Below, one piece after another: positions 1-8,594 of a stretch of DNA of 55,463 bases (its first letter is position 1; each line of letters opens with the position of its first letter). The stretch comes from Chloroflexota bacterium (GTDB lineage: Bacteria; Chloroflexota; Dehalococcoidia; SHYD01). The DNA lies in assembly GCA_016190485.1 (NCBI GenBank), contig JACPQN010000093.1:1-55463 (forward strand), given 5' to 3'. Made by a program: the position numbers and the translations under genes. The notes beneath the pieces are model-generated. The model was given only the letters and a program-made list of their open reading frames with translations. It was not told the origin of the DNA and ran no database searches.

Positions 1-1237
1 GCGCAAAGCCCATCACCAGGCTGGCGCCAAAACTATTGCCAAACCAGAAGAGTATCGCGCAGGAGATGAAGGTCGAGACGTTGCTGTCCCGAATGGAGGG
101 CCAGGCCCGATCGAAGCCCGCCTCGATGGCCGAGGCCACTGTACGCCCTGTACGCACCTCCTCCTTCATCCGCTCGAAAATCAGGATATTAGCGTCCACG
201 GCCATGCCCACGGAAAGAATAAAGGCAGCGATGCCGGCGAGGGTCAGGGTCACCGGGATGAGCTTGAAGATGGCCAGCACATACATCGCGTAGTTGAGGA
301 GGGCCACCCCAGCCAGCAGCCCCGGCAGGCGGTAGTGGAGGAGCATAAAGAGAAACACCACCGCCAGCCCGATCTCCCCCGCCACGATGCTCTTGCGCAC
401 CGAGTCGGCGCCCAGGGTGGCGTCCACGTCCTGCTCCTTGATGATCTTCACCGGCACCGGCAGCGCGCCGGCGTTGAGCTGGATGGCCAGGGTCTGGGCC
501 TCCCGCAGCTCCAGCCCAGTGATGACGCCGTTGTTGCGCAGCACCGCCTGCACCGTGGGGGCGGAGATGAGCTGGTCGTCCAGGAAGATGCCCAGGGGCT
601 TTTGTAGTATCCGGGTGGTGATCTTTTCGAAGAGCTCGGCCCCCTCGTCAGTCAGGGAGAAGGCCACCTCCGGGCGGTTGGTGCTGGGCGCAAAGATCAC
701 CGAGGCGTTGGGCTGGAAGTAGGCGCCCGTCAGTTCCTTCTCCACGCCCTCCTTGTTCGGGGCGGTGGATTTTTTCCAGGTGGCCTGGCCGCTGGCGTCC
801 ACCGCCTGTTCCCGGAAGTCCAGTTGCGCTGTCTTCCCAATCAGGGCCTTAGCTTCCTGCACGTCCTTGACGCCGGGGAGCTGGATGGAGACGCGATTGT
901 TGCCCTGAAGCTGGATCAACGGCTCGGTGACACCGAAGGCGTTGATGCGGCGCTCGATGATCTGGCGCACCCCCTCCAGGGCCCGGGCCTCTTCGCCCAC
1001 GGCCACCTTGGAGAGGTCGGCCTCCAGCACGATGTCGGTGCCGCCTTGCAGGTCCAGCCCCAGGGTCATCCCCTTGCGCACGAAGACGACGTCGCCGATG
1101 CGCAGGTCGATCCATCCCCGCTCCGGCAGGGGAATGATGCTGGGCAGATAGCTGGCGGGCTGCTGCGGCCACACCACCCAGAGGGAGAAGACGCTCAGGA
1201 CAATGATAGCCAGCGCGGTCCAGTAGTTCCTACTCAA
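1..1237 (-). CDS. secD: Protein translocase subunit SecD (partial, C-terminus off the window)
   Basis: SecD is the inner-membrane subunit that works with SecF to drive late steps of Sec-dependent protein export using the proton gradient. About 412 residues are visible. The protein starts with one membrane segment after SRNYWTALA, followed by the P1-head motif LGLDLQGGT. Near the left edge is the conserved GMAVDANILIFER stretch of the SecD/SecF membrane core, then FGASLVMGFA. I chose a TTG start at 1237 because GGAG lies at good spacing upstream and no ATG fits. It is the last visible gene of a minus-strand run def-cca-secD; secF would be expected further left, outside the window. Confidence 0.93.
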   Translation of the reverse strand, partial: MSRNYWTALAIIVLSVFSLWVVWPQQPASYLPSIIPLPERGWIDLRIGDVVFVRKGMTLGLDLQGGTDIVLEADLSKVAVGEEARALEGVRQIIERRINAFGVTEPLIQLQGNNRVSIQLPGVKDVQEAKALIGKTAQLDFREQAVDASGQATWKKSTAPNKEGVEKELTGAYFQPNASVIFAPSTNRPEVAFSLTDEGAELFEKITTRILQKPLGIFLDDQLISAPTVQAVLRNNGVITGLELREAQTLAIQLNAGALPVPVKIIKEQDVDATLGADSVRKSIVAGEIGLAVVFLFMLLHYRLPGLLAGVALLNYAMYVLAIFKLIPVTLTLAGIAAFILSVGMAVDANILIFERMKEEVRTGRTVASAIEAGFDRAWPSIRDSNVSTFISCAILFWFGNSFGASLVMGFA

Positions 1238-1330
1238 GATGCTTCACTCCAGGGCGATCTCATTGTCGGCTCCACCCGATGGCCGCTCTGAGGATGAGCG
1301 GCTGCGGATAATGCGCACCCGGCCAAGCCC

Positions 1331-2830
1331 TCACGCGGCCGAGCCGGCGGCCGCACCCTCCCGAGCCAGGGACCGCTCCGCCAGGGCCAGCGCCTCCTCG
1401 GTGGTCGCCACCGCGCCGGCCGCTCTGGCCTCTTCGACTTCCGCCAGCAGCCGTCCGATGATAGGCCCCGCCGGCAGCCCGAAGGCCTCCATGAGGGCAC
1501 GGCCCGTCAAGAGCCGCTGGCCGCGCTCTGTCCGCTGCTGCTGCTCAAAGTGCTGGGCCAGCACCGCGTTGGCCGCCTCCACATGCAGGCGCCAGGCCGC
1601 AGGCTCCAGCGAGGGCCCCCGGGCTGCCAAGTGGTCCGCCAGGCTGAGGAAGATAGTGTCGCTGGCCATCGCGCCCAGGTCCCGAAAGTACCGGAAGACC
1701 GCACGTGGCGTAGGCGGCGTCCCGTCGCTCCACTGCCCGGGCCGCAGGTGGTTGCCCACCATGGTAGCCGCGGCGTGCATCTGCTGGCTGCTGAAGCGCA
1801 GGCGCGCCAGCATGGCCGACACCATCTGGGCGCCCTTCTCCTCGTGGCCGAAGAAGCGCATCCGTCCGCTGGCCTCGAAGGTCTTGGTGGCGGGCTTGGC
1901 CACGTCGTGGAGCAGGGCCGTGAGCTTTAGCAGCGTCCTGCGAGACAGATCACCCACCTGCTGGTCGAAGTAGCCCTTTAGCGCGGGGTGCCACGGGCCC
2001 GAGCCGGCCACGCCGCGGAGATAGGCCCGCTGGCTCCCGTTGGAGGTCGCTGGGCGCGCCAGCAGGGCCTCCGCCGCGGCCACGGTCTCCACCTGGTGCT
2101 GGAACACGTCCCAGTGGTGCTCTTTGGGTTGGGCCACCCCCTTGCCGTCCGCCAGCTCCGGCAGCAGCGCCACCAGCAACCCAAGGCGGTCCAGCAGCTC
2201 GATCCACTCGGCTGCGCCCTCCACGGCCAGGGTGCGGCACAGCTCGTCTCGCTGCCGCTCCGGCGCGCAGGTCGCCAGCAGCGCCGCCCGCTCCCGGATG
2301 GCCTGCCCGGTAGCGGCCTCGATGGTGAACCCCAGCTCTGCGGCCAGGCGCACCGCCCGCAGCAGCCGCAGGGGGTCGTCATCCAGCACCGCCGGCGAGG
2401 TCATCCGGAGCACCCGGGCGTCCAGGTCGGCCCGCCCGGCGAAGGGGTCCAGCACTGCAGCCCGCCGCCAGTCTCCGTCGAACTCCGCCAGAACCACGGC
2501 CAGGGCATTCACCGTGAAATCCCGCCGCGCCAGGTCCTGGGCGATGTCCCCCTGAAGGGCAGAGCAGTCCACCTGCCGCACCTCGCCATCAGGGCCCGGC
2601 AGCGCCACCCTGGCGGTGCCGAAGCGCTCTCCCAGAGGCACGTAGGCGCCGCCAGCGAGGTCGGCCAGGCAGCGGGCGTAGGCCAGCGCGTCGCCGGAGA
2701 CCGCGATGTCCACGTCAGCAAGAGGACGGCCCAGGAGGCCGTCCCGCACACTTCCGCCCACCAGGAAGACCGGGTGGGGCTGGCCTTCAGCCGCCTCTCG
2801 CAGGCGGGCCAGCAGCTCCTGAAAGGTCAT
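1331..2830 (-). CDS. cca: CCA-adding enzyme / poly(A) polymerase family tRNA nucleotidyltransferase with HD domain
   Basis: Class II nucleotidyltransferase that builds or repairs the CCA end of tRNA. The N-terminus (residues ~20-60) has VGGSVRDGLLG and the metal-binding DVDIA pair, then the RRDFTVNAL motif near residue 105. A central helical tRNA-binding part follows, and from about residue 300 an HD-type domain (LLHDVAKP, then FFGHEEKGA). At 499 residues it has the long, HD-bearing architecture. Whether it adds CCA, only A or only CC cannot be told from sequence alone. It begins 36 bp after def and precedes secD, probably in one transcript. Confidence 0.93.
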   Translation of the reverse strand: MTFQELLARLREAAEGQPHPVFLVGGSVRDGLLGRPLADVDIAVSGDALAYARCLADLAGGAYVPLGERFGTARVALPGPDGEVRQVDCSALQGDIAQDLARRDFTVNALAVVLAEFDGDWRRAAVLDPFAGRADLDARVLRMTSPAVLDDDPLRLLRAVRLAAELGFTIEAATGQAIRERAALLATCAPERQRDELCRTLAVEGAAEWIELLDRLGLLVALLPELADGKGVAQPKEHHWDVFQHQVETVAAAEALLARPATSNGSQRAYLRGVAGSGPWHPALKGYFDQQVGDLSRRTLLKLTALLHDVAKPATKTFEASGRMRFFGHEEKGAQMVSAMLARLRFSSQQMHAAATMVGNHLRPGQWSDGTPPTPRAVFRYFRDLGAMASDTIFLSLADHLAARGPSLEPAAWRLHVEAANAVLAQHFEQQQRTERGQRLLTGRALMEAFGLPAGPIIGRLLAEVEEARAAGAVATTEEALALAERSLAREGAAAGSAA

Positions 2831-2866
2831 AGCGTAGCGGCATACCCCTTCACAGTCAGGTCGTGT

Positions 2867-3388
2867 CTAGCCGACCAGGGCCGGCTCCGGCTCCTCCGGC
2901 GACCCCTCTTCCTCCCGAGGCGGGATCTTCCACAGCTTGTCGGGGCGGGTGAGGTGGTCAATGTAGAGCACGCCGTCCAGGTGGTCTATCTCGTGCTCCA
3001 GGGCCTGAGCCAGCAGGTCCTCGGCGGCCTTGATGCGGATCTGCTTGCCGTGGCGGTTCAGCGCCTTGACGGTCACGGTCACCGATCGGGTGACCTCGCC
3101 GCGCCAGCCGGGGATGCTGAGGCAGCCCTCCTCCACCACCCGCTGGCCCTCCCGTTTCACCACCTCCGGGTTCACTAAGGCCAGGGGCTCCTGCTCCGGC
3201 AGGTGGATGACGATGACCCGCAGGAGCTGGCCCACCTGGGGCGCGGCCAGGCCGACGCCGTGGGCGTCGTGCATGGTCTCCAGCATGTCGTCCATCAGCC
3301 GCTGGATGGACGAATCGATCTGCCGGACCTTCTTGGACTTCTGCCGCAGGATGGGGTCATCCGCCAGCAGTATCTCTAACAGCGCCAT
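2867..3388 (-). CDS. def: Peptide deformylase
   Basis: Removes the N-formyl group from nascent proteins. All three family motifs are visible in the 173-residue protein: GVGLAAPQVG (residues ~45), EEGCLSIPG (~92, the Cys is a metal ligand) and QALEHEIDHLDG (~133, the HExxH ligands and general base). Length is normal. It is the promoter-proximal gene of the def-cca-secD group. The C-terminus carries a short acidic Pro/Glu tail not needed for the fold. Confidence 0.96.
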   Translation of the reverse strand: MALLEILLADDPILRQKSKKVRQIDSSIQRLMDDMLETMHDAHGVGLAAPQVGQLLRVIVIHLPEQEPLALVNPEVVKREGQRVVEEGCLSIPGWRGEVTRSVTVTVKALNRHGKQIRIKAAEDLLAQALEHEIDHLDGVLYIDHLTRPDKLWKIPPREEEGSPEEPEPALVG

Positions 3389-3513
3389 CTAACAGACCTC
3401 CGGGGAACCGGGCCGGCCACCGAGAGTAGCTCGCCAGGCCACGTGCTAGGCTCATTATAGAGTGGGCGACGCGGCGGTGTAAAGCCGAATTGCCGTCAGA
3501 GAGCCTCGCAAAG

Positions 3514-3574
3514 CCCTCACCCAGCCCTCTCCCAGTGGGAGAGGGAGCAGGAGCACAGCGACGGCGGGTGAGGG
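3514..3574. repeat. Nested inverted repeat (CCCTCTCCC family)
   Basis: An inner hairpin has arms CCCTCTCCC (3525-3533) and GGGAGAGGG (3537-3545). It is enclosed by CCCTCACCC (3514-3522) and GGGTGAGGG (3566-3574). A second copy of the inner hairpin is at 55434-55456 and a related one near 48590-48640, so this is a dispersed repeat. The rest of the interval 3389-3810 shows no convincing gene. Confidence 0.75.
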
Positions 3575-3810
3575 TCTGTGACACTTGACCGTTTGCTAAA
3601 CCTTAGCCTGTTGGAACTACGGGTGGTGTCGAGGGTCTAGGAGTGTCACCATTTACTTTAATAGTCCCTGATGCAAGTTGCTCTCCAGCTTGGTGTACCA
3701 GCTCGTCTTTACGGCTCTTCTGCTCAGAAAATCTCACGGGGAGGGGCGGCGTCTTTCCTCCTCTAACAAAGAACCCCCGCCGATTCGGGAACAGCGCGCC
3801 CAACACGCTG

Positions 3811-4125
3811 CTAGCGGGAAGAGGCGACAAATTTCTTCGCCTCCGTGGCAAGGCCAAGCCATTCGCTTTCCCGGCTGGCTTCAATTGCAACCCACTCCTT
3901 CGCCGGTCTGCCGGTTCCGGAGTCGAAGTGCTCGGCGCCACCTAAGGCCACCAACACCTCGACCCGCTCCCTGCGAAGCTTCAAGACTAACTTTCCTTTA
4001 TAAAAGCAGACGAACACTTTATTGCTCACCTTGAGCGCAGACCCGCCGAACATCTTTGCTGTCGTCACGCTGGGGTCACTGCGAAAGGTTTCAATGATTG
4101 AATCGAATACCCTAGCAGTATCCAT
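3811..4125 (-). CDS. TfoX/Sxy N-terminal domain protein
   Basis: A 104-residue protein consisting only of the TfoX N-terminal domain. It has the characteristic KMFGGSALKVSNKVFVCF stretch, then KLVLKLRRERVEVL and the GTGRPAKEWV region that ends the domain. In gamma-proteobacteria TfoX controls competence, but stand-alone N-terminal domains occur widely and have no fixed role. The start at 4125 is preferred over an upstream ATG at 4191 because GGAAGG lies about 9 nt before it. Codon use is visibly less GC-rich than the housekeeping genes, as in the next two genes, which suggests transfer. Confidence 0.75.
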   Translation of the reverse strand: MDTARVFDSIIETFRSDPSVTTAKMFGGSALKVSNKVFVCFYKGKLVLKLRRERVEVLVALGGAEHFDSGTGRPAKEWVAIEASRESEWLGLATEAKKFVASSR

Positions 4126-4229
4126 TGTTCTGCGTCCTTCCAACATTTCTCTGCATGTGCGAAGCAGCCTGCATAGCCGCGGCACCGTCACTTACGCTGC
4201 TTCGTGGCAATAGCTTCCTTACTGCTACG

Positions 4230-4640
4230 TCACCCCTCTGTCTCAATCCGTTGTTTAAGAGACGCAAGAACTTGATCCATAGCGCCTTCCCACATATCGC
4301 TTACTGGCCCTTCCTGGGAAGGATCCAAGGTCTCGAACTCTGCCTCCCACACAATGGAAGAGTGGAGGCCGGCGGCTTTAACGGTGAATCGTCCTCGATT
4401 GTTTTTCACTGGTAGTGGGCTGCCTTCAATTGCATAATTGTATGAACGCCGATCTTCAGAGTAATCGCTAATCTCTTCGTGCTGGACGATTCCATTCGGG
4501 AATCTACAAATCCGGGTCATACCCTCCATCCTGACCTCGGTGGCTCCTGCCAGCCCACCCATGGCCACCAGGTTGCCAATCAACTCCCAAGTCTTTGCGG
4601 CAGGGGCATTGACCTGAATTGTTTTCTGAAACTTTGGCAT
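4230..4640 (-). CDS. SRPBCC (polyketide cyclase/START-like) family protein
   Basis: A 136-residue single-domain protein with the SRPBCC pattern: an N-terminal strand and APAAKTWELIGN helix start, central strands around GMTRICRFPNG, and a long C-terminal helix (MWEGAMDQVLASLKQRIE). The family binds hydrophobic ligands; no catalytic residue can be assigned. It lies 15 bp downstream of a TetR gene on the same strand, so it is probably co-transcribed and controlled by it. Substrate unknown. Confidence 0.7.
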   Translation of the reverse strand: MPKFQKTIQVNAPAAKTWELIGNLVAMGGLAGATEVRMEGMTRICRFPNGIVQHEEISDYSEDRRSYNYAIEGSPLPVKNNRGRFTVKAAGLHSSIVWEAEFETLDPSQEGPVSDMWEGAMDQVLASLKQRIETEG

Positions 4641-4655
4641 CGCGTTCCCACCCTC

Positions 4656-5279
4656 CTAATTACTCCCATTCCGGTTGCTCTCTGCTTCGAAGAGGCAGTG
4701 GACATAACGCTTGAAATGCTCTAACTGCTCCACTGCTATCTCGGTGCGTTTGAACGCTCGAGCGAGGATCATCCCACCTTCAAAAACAGCAACGAAGTGG
4801 TATGCGAGGCTTCGCGCATCGAAAGCGGCTCGCGTCGCATAAAGCGCTTTAGCCTCCTGAAGCAGCCCCGCAAATCCTTCGGCCCAGCCAGTAAAGGCAT
4901 CCTCACAGTCAATGCGAAGTTCCGGATGTGACTGCCAGAGCTCCTGCGAGTAGATGCCCACCATGCAGCCACACGGGCCGACCTTGGTAAGTTCAATAGT
5001 GAAATCAATGTATCCATAGACGCGTTCCAACGGGTCATCAATCTCCCAAAAAGACGCAGCATCGAATGCGGCTGCACCGTTTGTGATCCAACCTTCAAGC
5101 AAGGCCTTCCCCAGGCTCTCCTTGCTTCTAAAGTAATGAAAGAAGGCTCCTTTGGTCAGACCAGCCGTATTACATACCTCTTCTACGGTCATGTCCGCAA
5201 AGCCCCGTTCCAACGACAGGTTAGTCCCGGCTTCTAAGAGCTTCTTGCGCGTTTCTGGATCTGCTCGTCGAGGGCTCAT
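4656..5279 (-). CDS. TetR/AcrR family transcriptional regulator
   Basis: A 207-residue repressor. The N-terminal helix-turn-helix (residues ~10-55) has GFADMTVEEVCNTAGLTKGAFFHYFRSKESL, quoted here only to mark it: TVEEVCNTAGLTKG is the DNA-reading part. The C-terminal ligand domain resembles regulators with a conserved CGCMVG segment near residue 100. A palindrome begins 4 bp upstream of the start codon (5283-5300), so autorepression together with the downstream SRPBCC gene is likely. Ligand unknown. Confidence 0.88.
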   Translation of the reverse strand: MSPRRADPETRKKLLEAGTNLSLERGFADMTVEEVCNTAGLTKGAFFHYFRSKESLGKALLEGWITNGAAAFDAASFWEIDDPLERVYGYIDFTIELTKVGPCGCMVGIYSQELWQSHPELRIDCEDAFTGWAEGFAGLLQEAKALYATRAAFDARSLAYHFVAVFEGGMILARAFKRTEIAVEQLEHFKRYVHCLFEAESNRNGSN

Positions 5280-5282
5280 TCA

Positions 5283-5300
5283 ATACCATCCAGTTGGTAT
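5283..5300. promoter_or_regulatory. Putative TetR operator
   Basis: A perfect inverted repeat with arms ATACCA and TGGTAT and a 6-bp spacer, just upstream of the TetR start codon. Size and position fit an autoregulatory TetR operator; binding is inferred. Confidence 0.6.
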
Positions 5301-5407
5301 CTTATCAAAGCAACCTTAAATGTCAAGTGGCCGCAGTATTCTCGTAAATATCACATAGGGCCTGCGTCCTCTCACCGTGGCGCGAGAACGCGGGCTACGA
5401 AGAAGGC

Positions 5408-7927
5408 TTACAGCACGTGGGCCGGGTCCACGTCCACGGCCCAGCCGCGGGGCGGCGGGCAGCGCCCCAGCAGCGCTGCCGCCTCTCTCCCCTTGAGCAG
5501 CACCTGCCAGCGGTAGCGCCCCCGCACCTTGCGGTGGAAGGCGGGCGCGGGGCCCAGCACCGCCACCTCCGCCATGCCGGCTCGGGCGCGCTCCTGGGCC
5601 AGGGCTCGCCCGTAGAGGGCCGCCGCCCGCTGCGCCTGCTGGGGCTGCACATCCGAGAAGAGGAGCCGCACCAGGGGCTGCGCCGGCGGGTAGCCGTGCT
5701 GCCGCCGGAAGGCCATCTCCTGCCCGAAGAACTGGCCGTAGTCCTGCCGGGCCGCGGCGGCGATGGCGTAGTGCTCCGGCGTGTAGGTCTGGATGATCAC
5801 CTGGCCGGCCCAGGGGCCCCGGCCGGCCCGGCCCGCCACCTGAGTAAGGAGCTGGAAGGTGCGCTCCGCCGCCCGGAAGTCGGGCAGGTAGAGGTTCACA
5901 TCGGCGTTCACCACCCCCACCAGGGTGACCCGGGGCAGGTCCAGCCCCTTGGCCACCATCTGGGTGCCCACCAGCACGTCGGCCTCGTGGGCGGAGAAGC
6001 GGTCCAGCAGCTCCTGATGCGCACGCCGGGCCCGGGTCACGTCCCGGTCCCAACGCAGCACCCGGGCCGCGGGGAGCAGGGACTCCACCTCCTGCTGCAC
6101 CCGCTGGGTGCCCACCCCCAGAAACCGGATGCGGGCGCTGCCGCAGTCCCGGCACCGGGTCGGTACCCGGCGCTGCCCGTTGCACTGGTGGCAGATCAGA
6201 CGCTCCTGGGCGCTGTGGTAGGTGAGGGGCGTGTCGCAGCGGCGGCAGCGCACCACCGCGCCGCAGTCCCGACACTGCACGAAGGTGGCGGCGCCCCGCC
6301 GGTTAAGAAAGAGGATGGCCTGCTGGCCCCGCCGGAGGGTTTCGGCAAGGCCCACCTGGAGCACCCGGCTGAAGATGCTGCGGTTGCCCGCCCGCAGCTC
6401 CTCTCGCAGGTCCACCACCTCCACCGGGGGCAGGCCGCTGGCCGAGGCGCCCGCCGCCTGGCTCTGGAGCCCTTCGGCAGACCCTTCGACGTTGCTCAGG
6501 GCAAGCTCAGGACGGGGCCCGGCGGCGGGCGCGCGCACCGCCAGCTCCAGGAGCCGATAGGCGCCCTCACGGCCGAGCTGGTAGCTCTCGATGTCGGGCG
6601 TGGCGCTGCCCAGCAGCACCACGGCGCCGGCCCGCCGGCCCAGCTCAAGGGCCACCCGGCGGGCGTGGTAGCGGGGCGCGGGGTCCTGCTGCTTGTAGGT
6701 AGACTCGTGCTCTTCGTCGATGACGATGAGGCCCAGGTCCGGCTGGGGCGCGTAGACCGCGCTGCGGGAGCCGATGACCACGTCGAACTCGCCGGCCCGA
6801 ATGCGCCACCACTCGTCGTAGGCCTCGCCGGGGGAGAGGCCGCTGTGGAGCACCGCGACCCGTCCCGGAAAGCGGGCGGAGAAGCGGGCCACGGTCTGGG
6901 GCTCCAGCGCGATCTCCGGCACCAGCACGATGGCCCGCTTCCCCTGGGCCACGCAGACCTCCAGCGCCCGCAGGTAGAGTTCCGTTTTGCCGCTGCCCGT
7001 CACACCGTGGAGCAGGAACGCCGGAGCCGGCTCCAGCGGAGTGTGGGGGAGGGCCAGCAAGGCATCCTGGAGGGGCTGCCATGCCGCCTCCTGGGCGGGG
7101 GTGAGGGTGTGGGGGAAGGCGGTCTGCACCGTCCGCTCCGCCAGGGGGTCCCGGATCACCTGCGCCTCGGCGATCTCCGCCAGCCCCTGGCGGGCCAGGG
7201 CCGCCACCGCCGCCGGCGCGCCGTCCAGCTCCGCGCTCAGCTCCGCTAGGGGGACGGGGGTGAGCGCCTGGGCCAAATGCTGGAGGGCAGCCCGCTGCCG
7301 GGGACGGCGCTGCCATTGGAGCTCGGCCAGGTCCGCCGCCCGACCCGCCTCGGTGAGCGCGACCACCCGCTGGAGCTTGGGGCCGACCCGGGGCCGCTCG
7401 AAGCGGGAGTCCTTGTCGGCCAGGCCCCGGCGCGCCAGAGCCTCCACCAGCGCGTCGGCGTTGAGGCCGAAGCGCCGTCGCAGCATGCCCAGCTCCACCG
7501 GGTGCTCCTGAGTCTCAAGAAGGGCCAGCACCCGTGCGGCCCGGGCGGAGAGCCCGGTTGCCTCTCCAACCGGGGTGAGGGTGCGCCGGACCGTGGTGCG
7601 CACCCGCTGGCGGAAGCCCGGCGGCATCATGAGGGCCGCGCACTCGAAGAGCGGAGTGAAGTAGTAGTCCGAGAGCCAGAGAGCCAGATCGCACTGGACC
7701 TGGCTCAGAAGGGGCTGCGCTTCGATGCGGGCGCTCAGGGCCTTGATCTGGGGCACCGGCGGCGGCTCGTCGGTGAAGCCGAAGACAAAGCCCTGGGTGA
7801 GGCGAGATTCCCGCCCGAAGGGCACCCAGACCGCCTGCCCCTTGGAGACGGGCATCCCCTGGGGCACGGCGTAGGTATAGGTCTTTTCCGGCGCGGAGGA
7901 GTCTACTGCGACCTGGGCGTACGCCAC
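5408..7927 (-). CDS. priA: Primosomal helicase PriA
   Basis: Restarts stalled replication forks by unwinding DNA and loading the replicative helicase. The 839-residue protein has an N-terminal DNA-binding domain, Walker A GVTGSGKTE (~residue 309), the DEEH box VIDEEHEST, the GSATPD motif, and a zinc-binding insert with eight cysteines (CRDCG, CRRCD, CHQCN, CRDCG). It uses a GTG start at 7927 with GGAGG at good spacing. Residues ~471-486 are not PriA-like: they are the in-frame translation of a dispersed repeat. A MITE-like element separates priA from rplS upstream. Confidence 0.95.
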   Translation of the reverse strand: MAYAQVAVDSSAPEKTYTYAVPQGMPVSKGQAVWVPFGRESRLTQGFVFGFTDEPPPVPQIKALSARIEAQPLLSQVQCDLALWLSDYYFTPLFECAALMMPPGFRQRVRTTVRRTLTPVGEATGLSARAARVLALLETQEHPVELGMLRRRFGLNADALVEALARRGLADKDSRFERPRVGPKLQRVVALTEAGRAADLAELQWQRRPRQRAALQHLAQALTPVPLAELSAELDGAPAAVAALARQGLAEIAEAQVIRDPLAERTVQTAFPHTLTPAQEAAWQPLQDALLALPHTPLEPAPAFLLHGVTGSGKTELYLRALEVCVAQGKRAIVLVPEIALEPQTVARFSARFPGRVAVLHSGLSPGEAYDEWWRIRAGEFDVVIGSRSAVYAPQPDLGLIVIDEEHESTYKQQDPAPRYHARRVALELGRRAGAVVLLGSATPDIESYQLGREGAYRLLELAVRAPAAGPRPELALSNVEGSAEGLQSQAAGASASGLPPVEVVDLREELRAGNRSIFSRVLQVGLAETLRRGQQAILFLNRRGAATFVQCRDCGAVVRCRRCDTPLTYHSAQERLICHQCNGQRRVPTRCRDCGSARIRFLGVGTQRVQQEVESLLPAARVLRWDRDVTRARRAHQELLDRFSAHEADVLVGTQMVAKGLDLPRVTLVGVVNADVNLYLPDFRAAERTFQLLTQVAGRAGRGPWAGQVIIQTYTPEHYAIAAAARQDYGQFFGQEMAFRRQHGYPPAQPLVRLLFSDVQPQQAQRAAALYGRALAQERARAGMAEVAVLGPAPAFHRKVRGRYRWQVLLKGREAAALLGRCPPPRGWAVDVDPAHVL
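6470..6516. repeat. Dispersed CCTTCGAC/CTCAGG repeat inside priA
   Basis: About 47 bp nearly identical to a segment at 8007-8055. It reads in frame through priA, encoding PELALSNVEGSAEG between the helicase lobes, in a loop before PPVEVVDLREEL. Length and frame do not break the gene. Confidence 0.85.
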
Positions 7928-7949
7928 TGGCCTCCTCCGGAGGGGGCGC

Positions 7950-8180
7950 TAGTGTGGTGTTTCTGAAGAACGCCGCGAATTTGTCATTGCGAGGAGGCGA
8001 AGCCGACCCTTCGGCAGGCCCTTCGACGGTGCTCAGGGCAAGCTCAGGGCAGGCGTGGCAATCCGGGGGAGGGAAGCCGTCCTCCTCGCAGGGGATCGTT
8101 ATCCCCTCCCAGATTGCCACGGCCCTCGTTCCTCGGGCCTCGCAATGACATCTGTACCGAACTTCGGAAACGGGACGCTA
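7950..8180. mobile_element. MITE-like non-autonomous element, copy 1
   Basis: About 230 bp with imperfect terminal inverted repeats of ~45 bp. The left end begins TAGTGTGGTGTTTCTGAAG. The right end read on the minus strand begins TAGCGTCCCGTTTCCGAAG, and both run into TGTCATTGCGAGG. It contains no gene but carries an internal CCTTCGAC/CTCAGG repeat. TA at both ends would fit a TA-target insertion. The right terminus overlaps the rplS stop codon (8178-8180), and the left one stops about 22 bp before priA, just upstream of its ribosome-binding site. Confidence 0.7.
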
Positions 8181-8573
8181 GCGGGCCTCCACCGTCTCCG
8201 CGGGCGGTTCGCCCCGGCGAGGCTGCCGGTTGGGCACCCGCTCCTTGAGGCGGGCGGCCTTGCCGGTCAGTCCGCGCAGGTAGTAGAGCTTGGCCCGGCG
8301 CACCTGGCCGTGGCGCATCACCTCCACCTTATCCACCCGGGGGGAGAGGAGGAAGAAGGTGCGCTCCACGCCCACGCCGTGGGAGATCCGCCGGACGGTG
8401 AAGTTCCCGTCGGCCTTGCCCCGACGGACGCGGATCACCACGCCCTCAAAGACCTGAATGCGCTCTCGGTTGCCCTCCACCACCTTGGTGCTCACCCGGA
8501 CCGTGTCGCCGGGGAGCAGCTCTGGGATGTTGGGATTGACCTCGATGGGTGTGAGGGTGTCTACGTCTACCAT
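8178..8573 (-). CDS. rplS: 50S ribosomal protein L19
   Basis: L19 lies at the 30S-50S interface. The 131-residue protein has the family core: PGDTVRV near residue 22, [14 protein letters not shown], the [10 protein letters not shown] motif, and [21 protein letters not shown]. The C-terminal tail after residue ~117 is a divergent Pro/Glu-rich extension, and its stop codon coincides with the end of the adjacent MITE. It lies downstream of trmD, as in the common trmD-rplS arrangement, with a DUF385 gene in between. Confidence 0.97.
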   Translation of the reverse strand: MVDVDTLTPIEVNPNIPELLPGDTVRVSTKVVEGNRERIQVFEGVVIRVRRGKADGNFTVRRISHGVGVERTFFLLSPRVDKVEVMRHGQVRRAKLYYLRGLTGKAARLKERVPNRQPRRGEPPAETVEAR

Positions 8574-8594
8574 GTTCCTGTCCTATCGTGTAGT

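Noticed and set aside
3603-3941. 112-residue minus-strand frame near the TfoX-like gene
   Set aside because: It overlaps the end of the TfoX-like gene and has a low-complexity sequence with no ribosome-binding site.
5417-7249. 610-residue open frame antisense to priA
   Set aside because: No recognisable motif and a composition typical of antisense frames in GC-rich genes.
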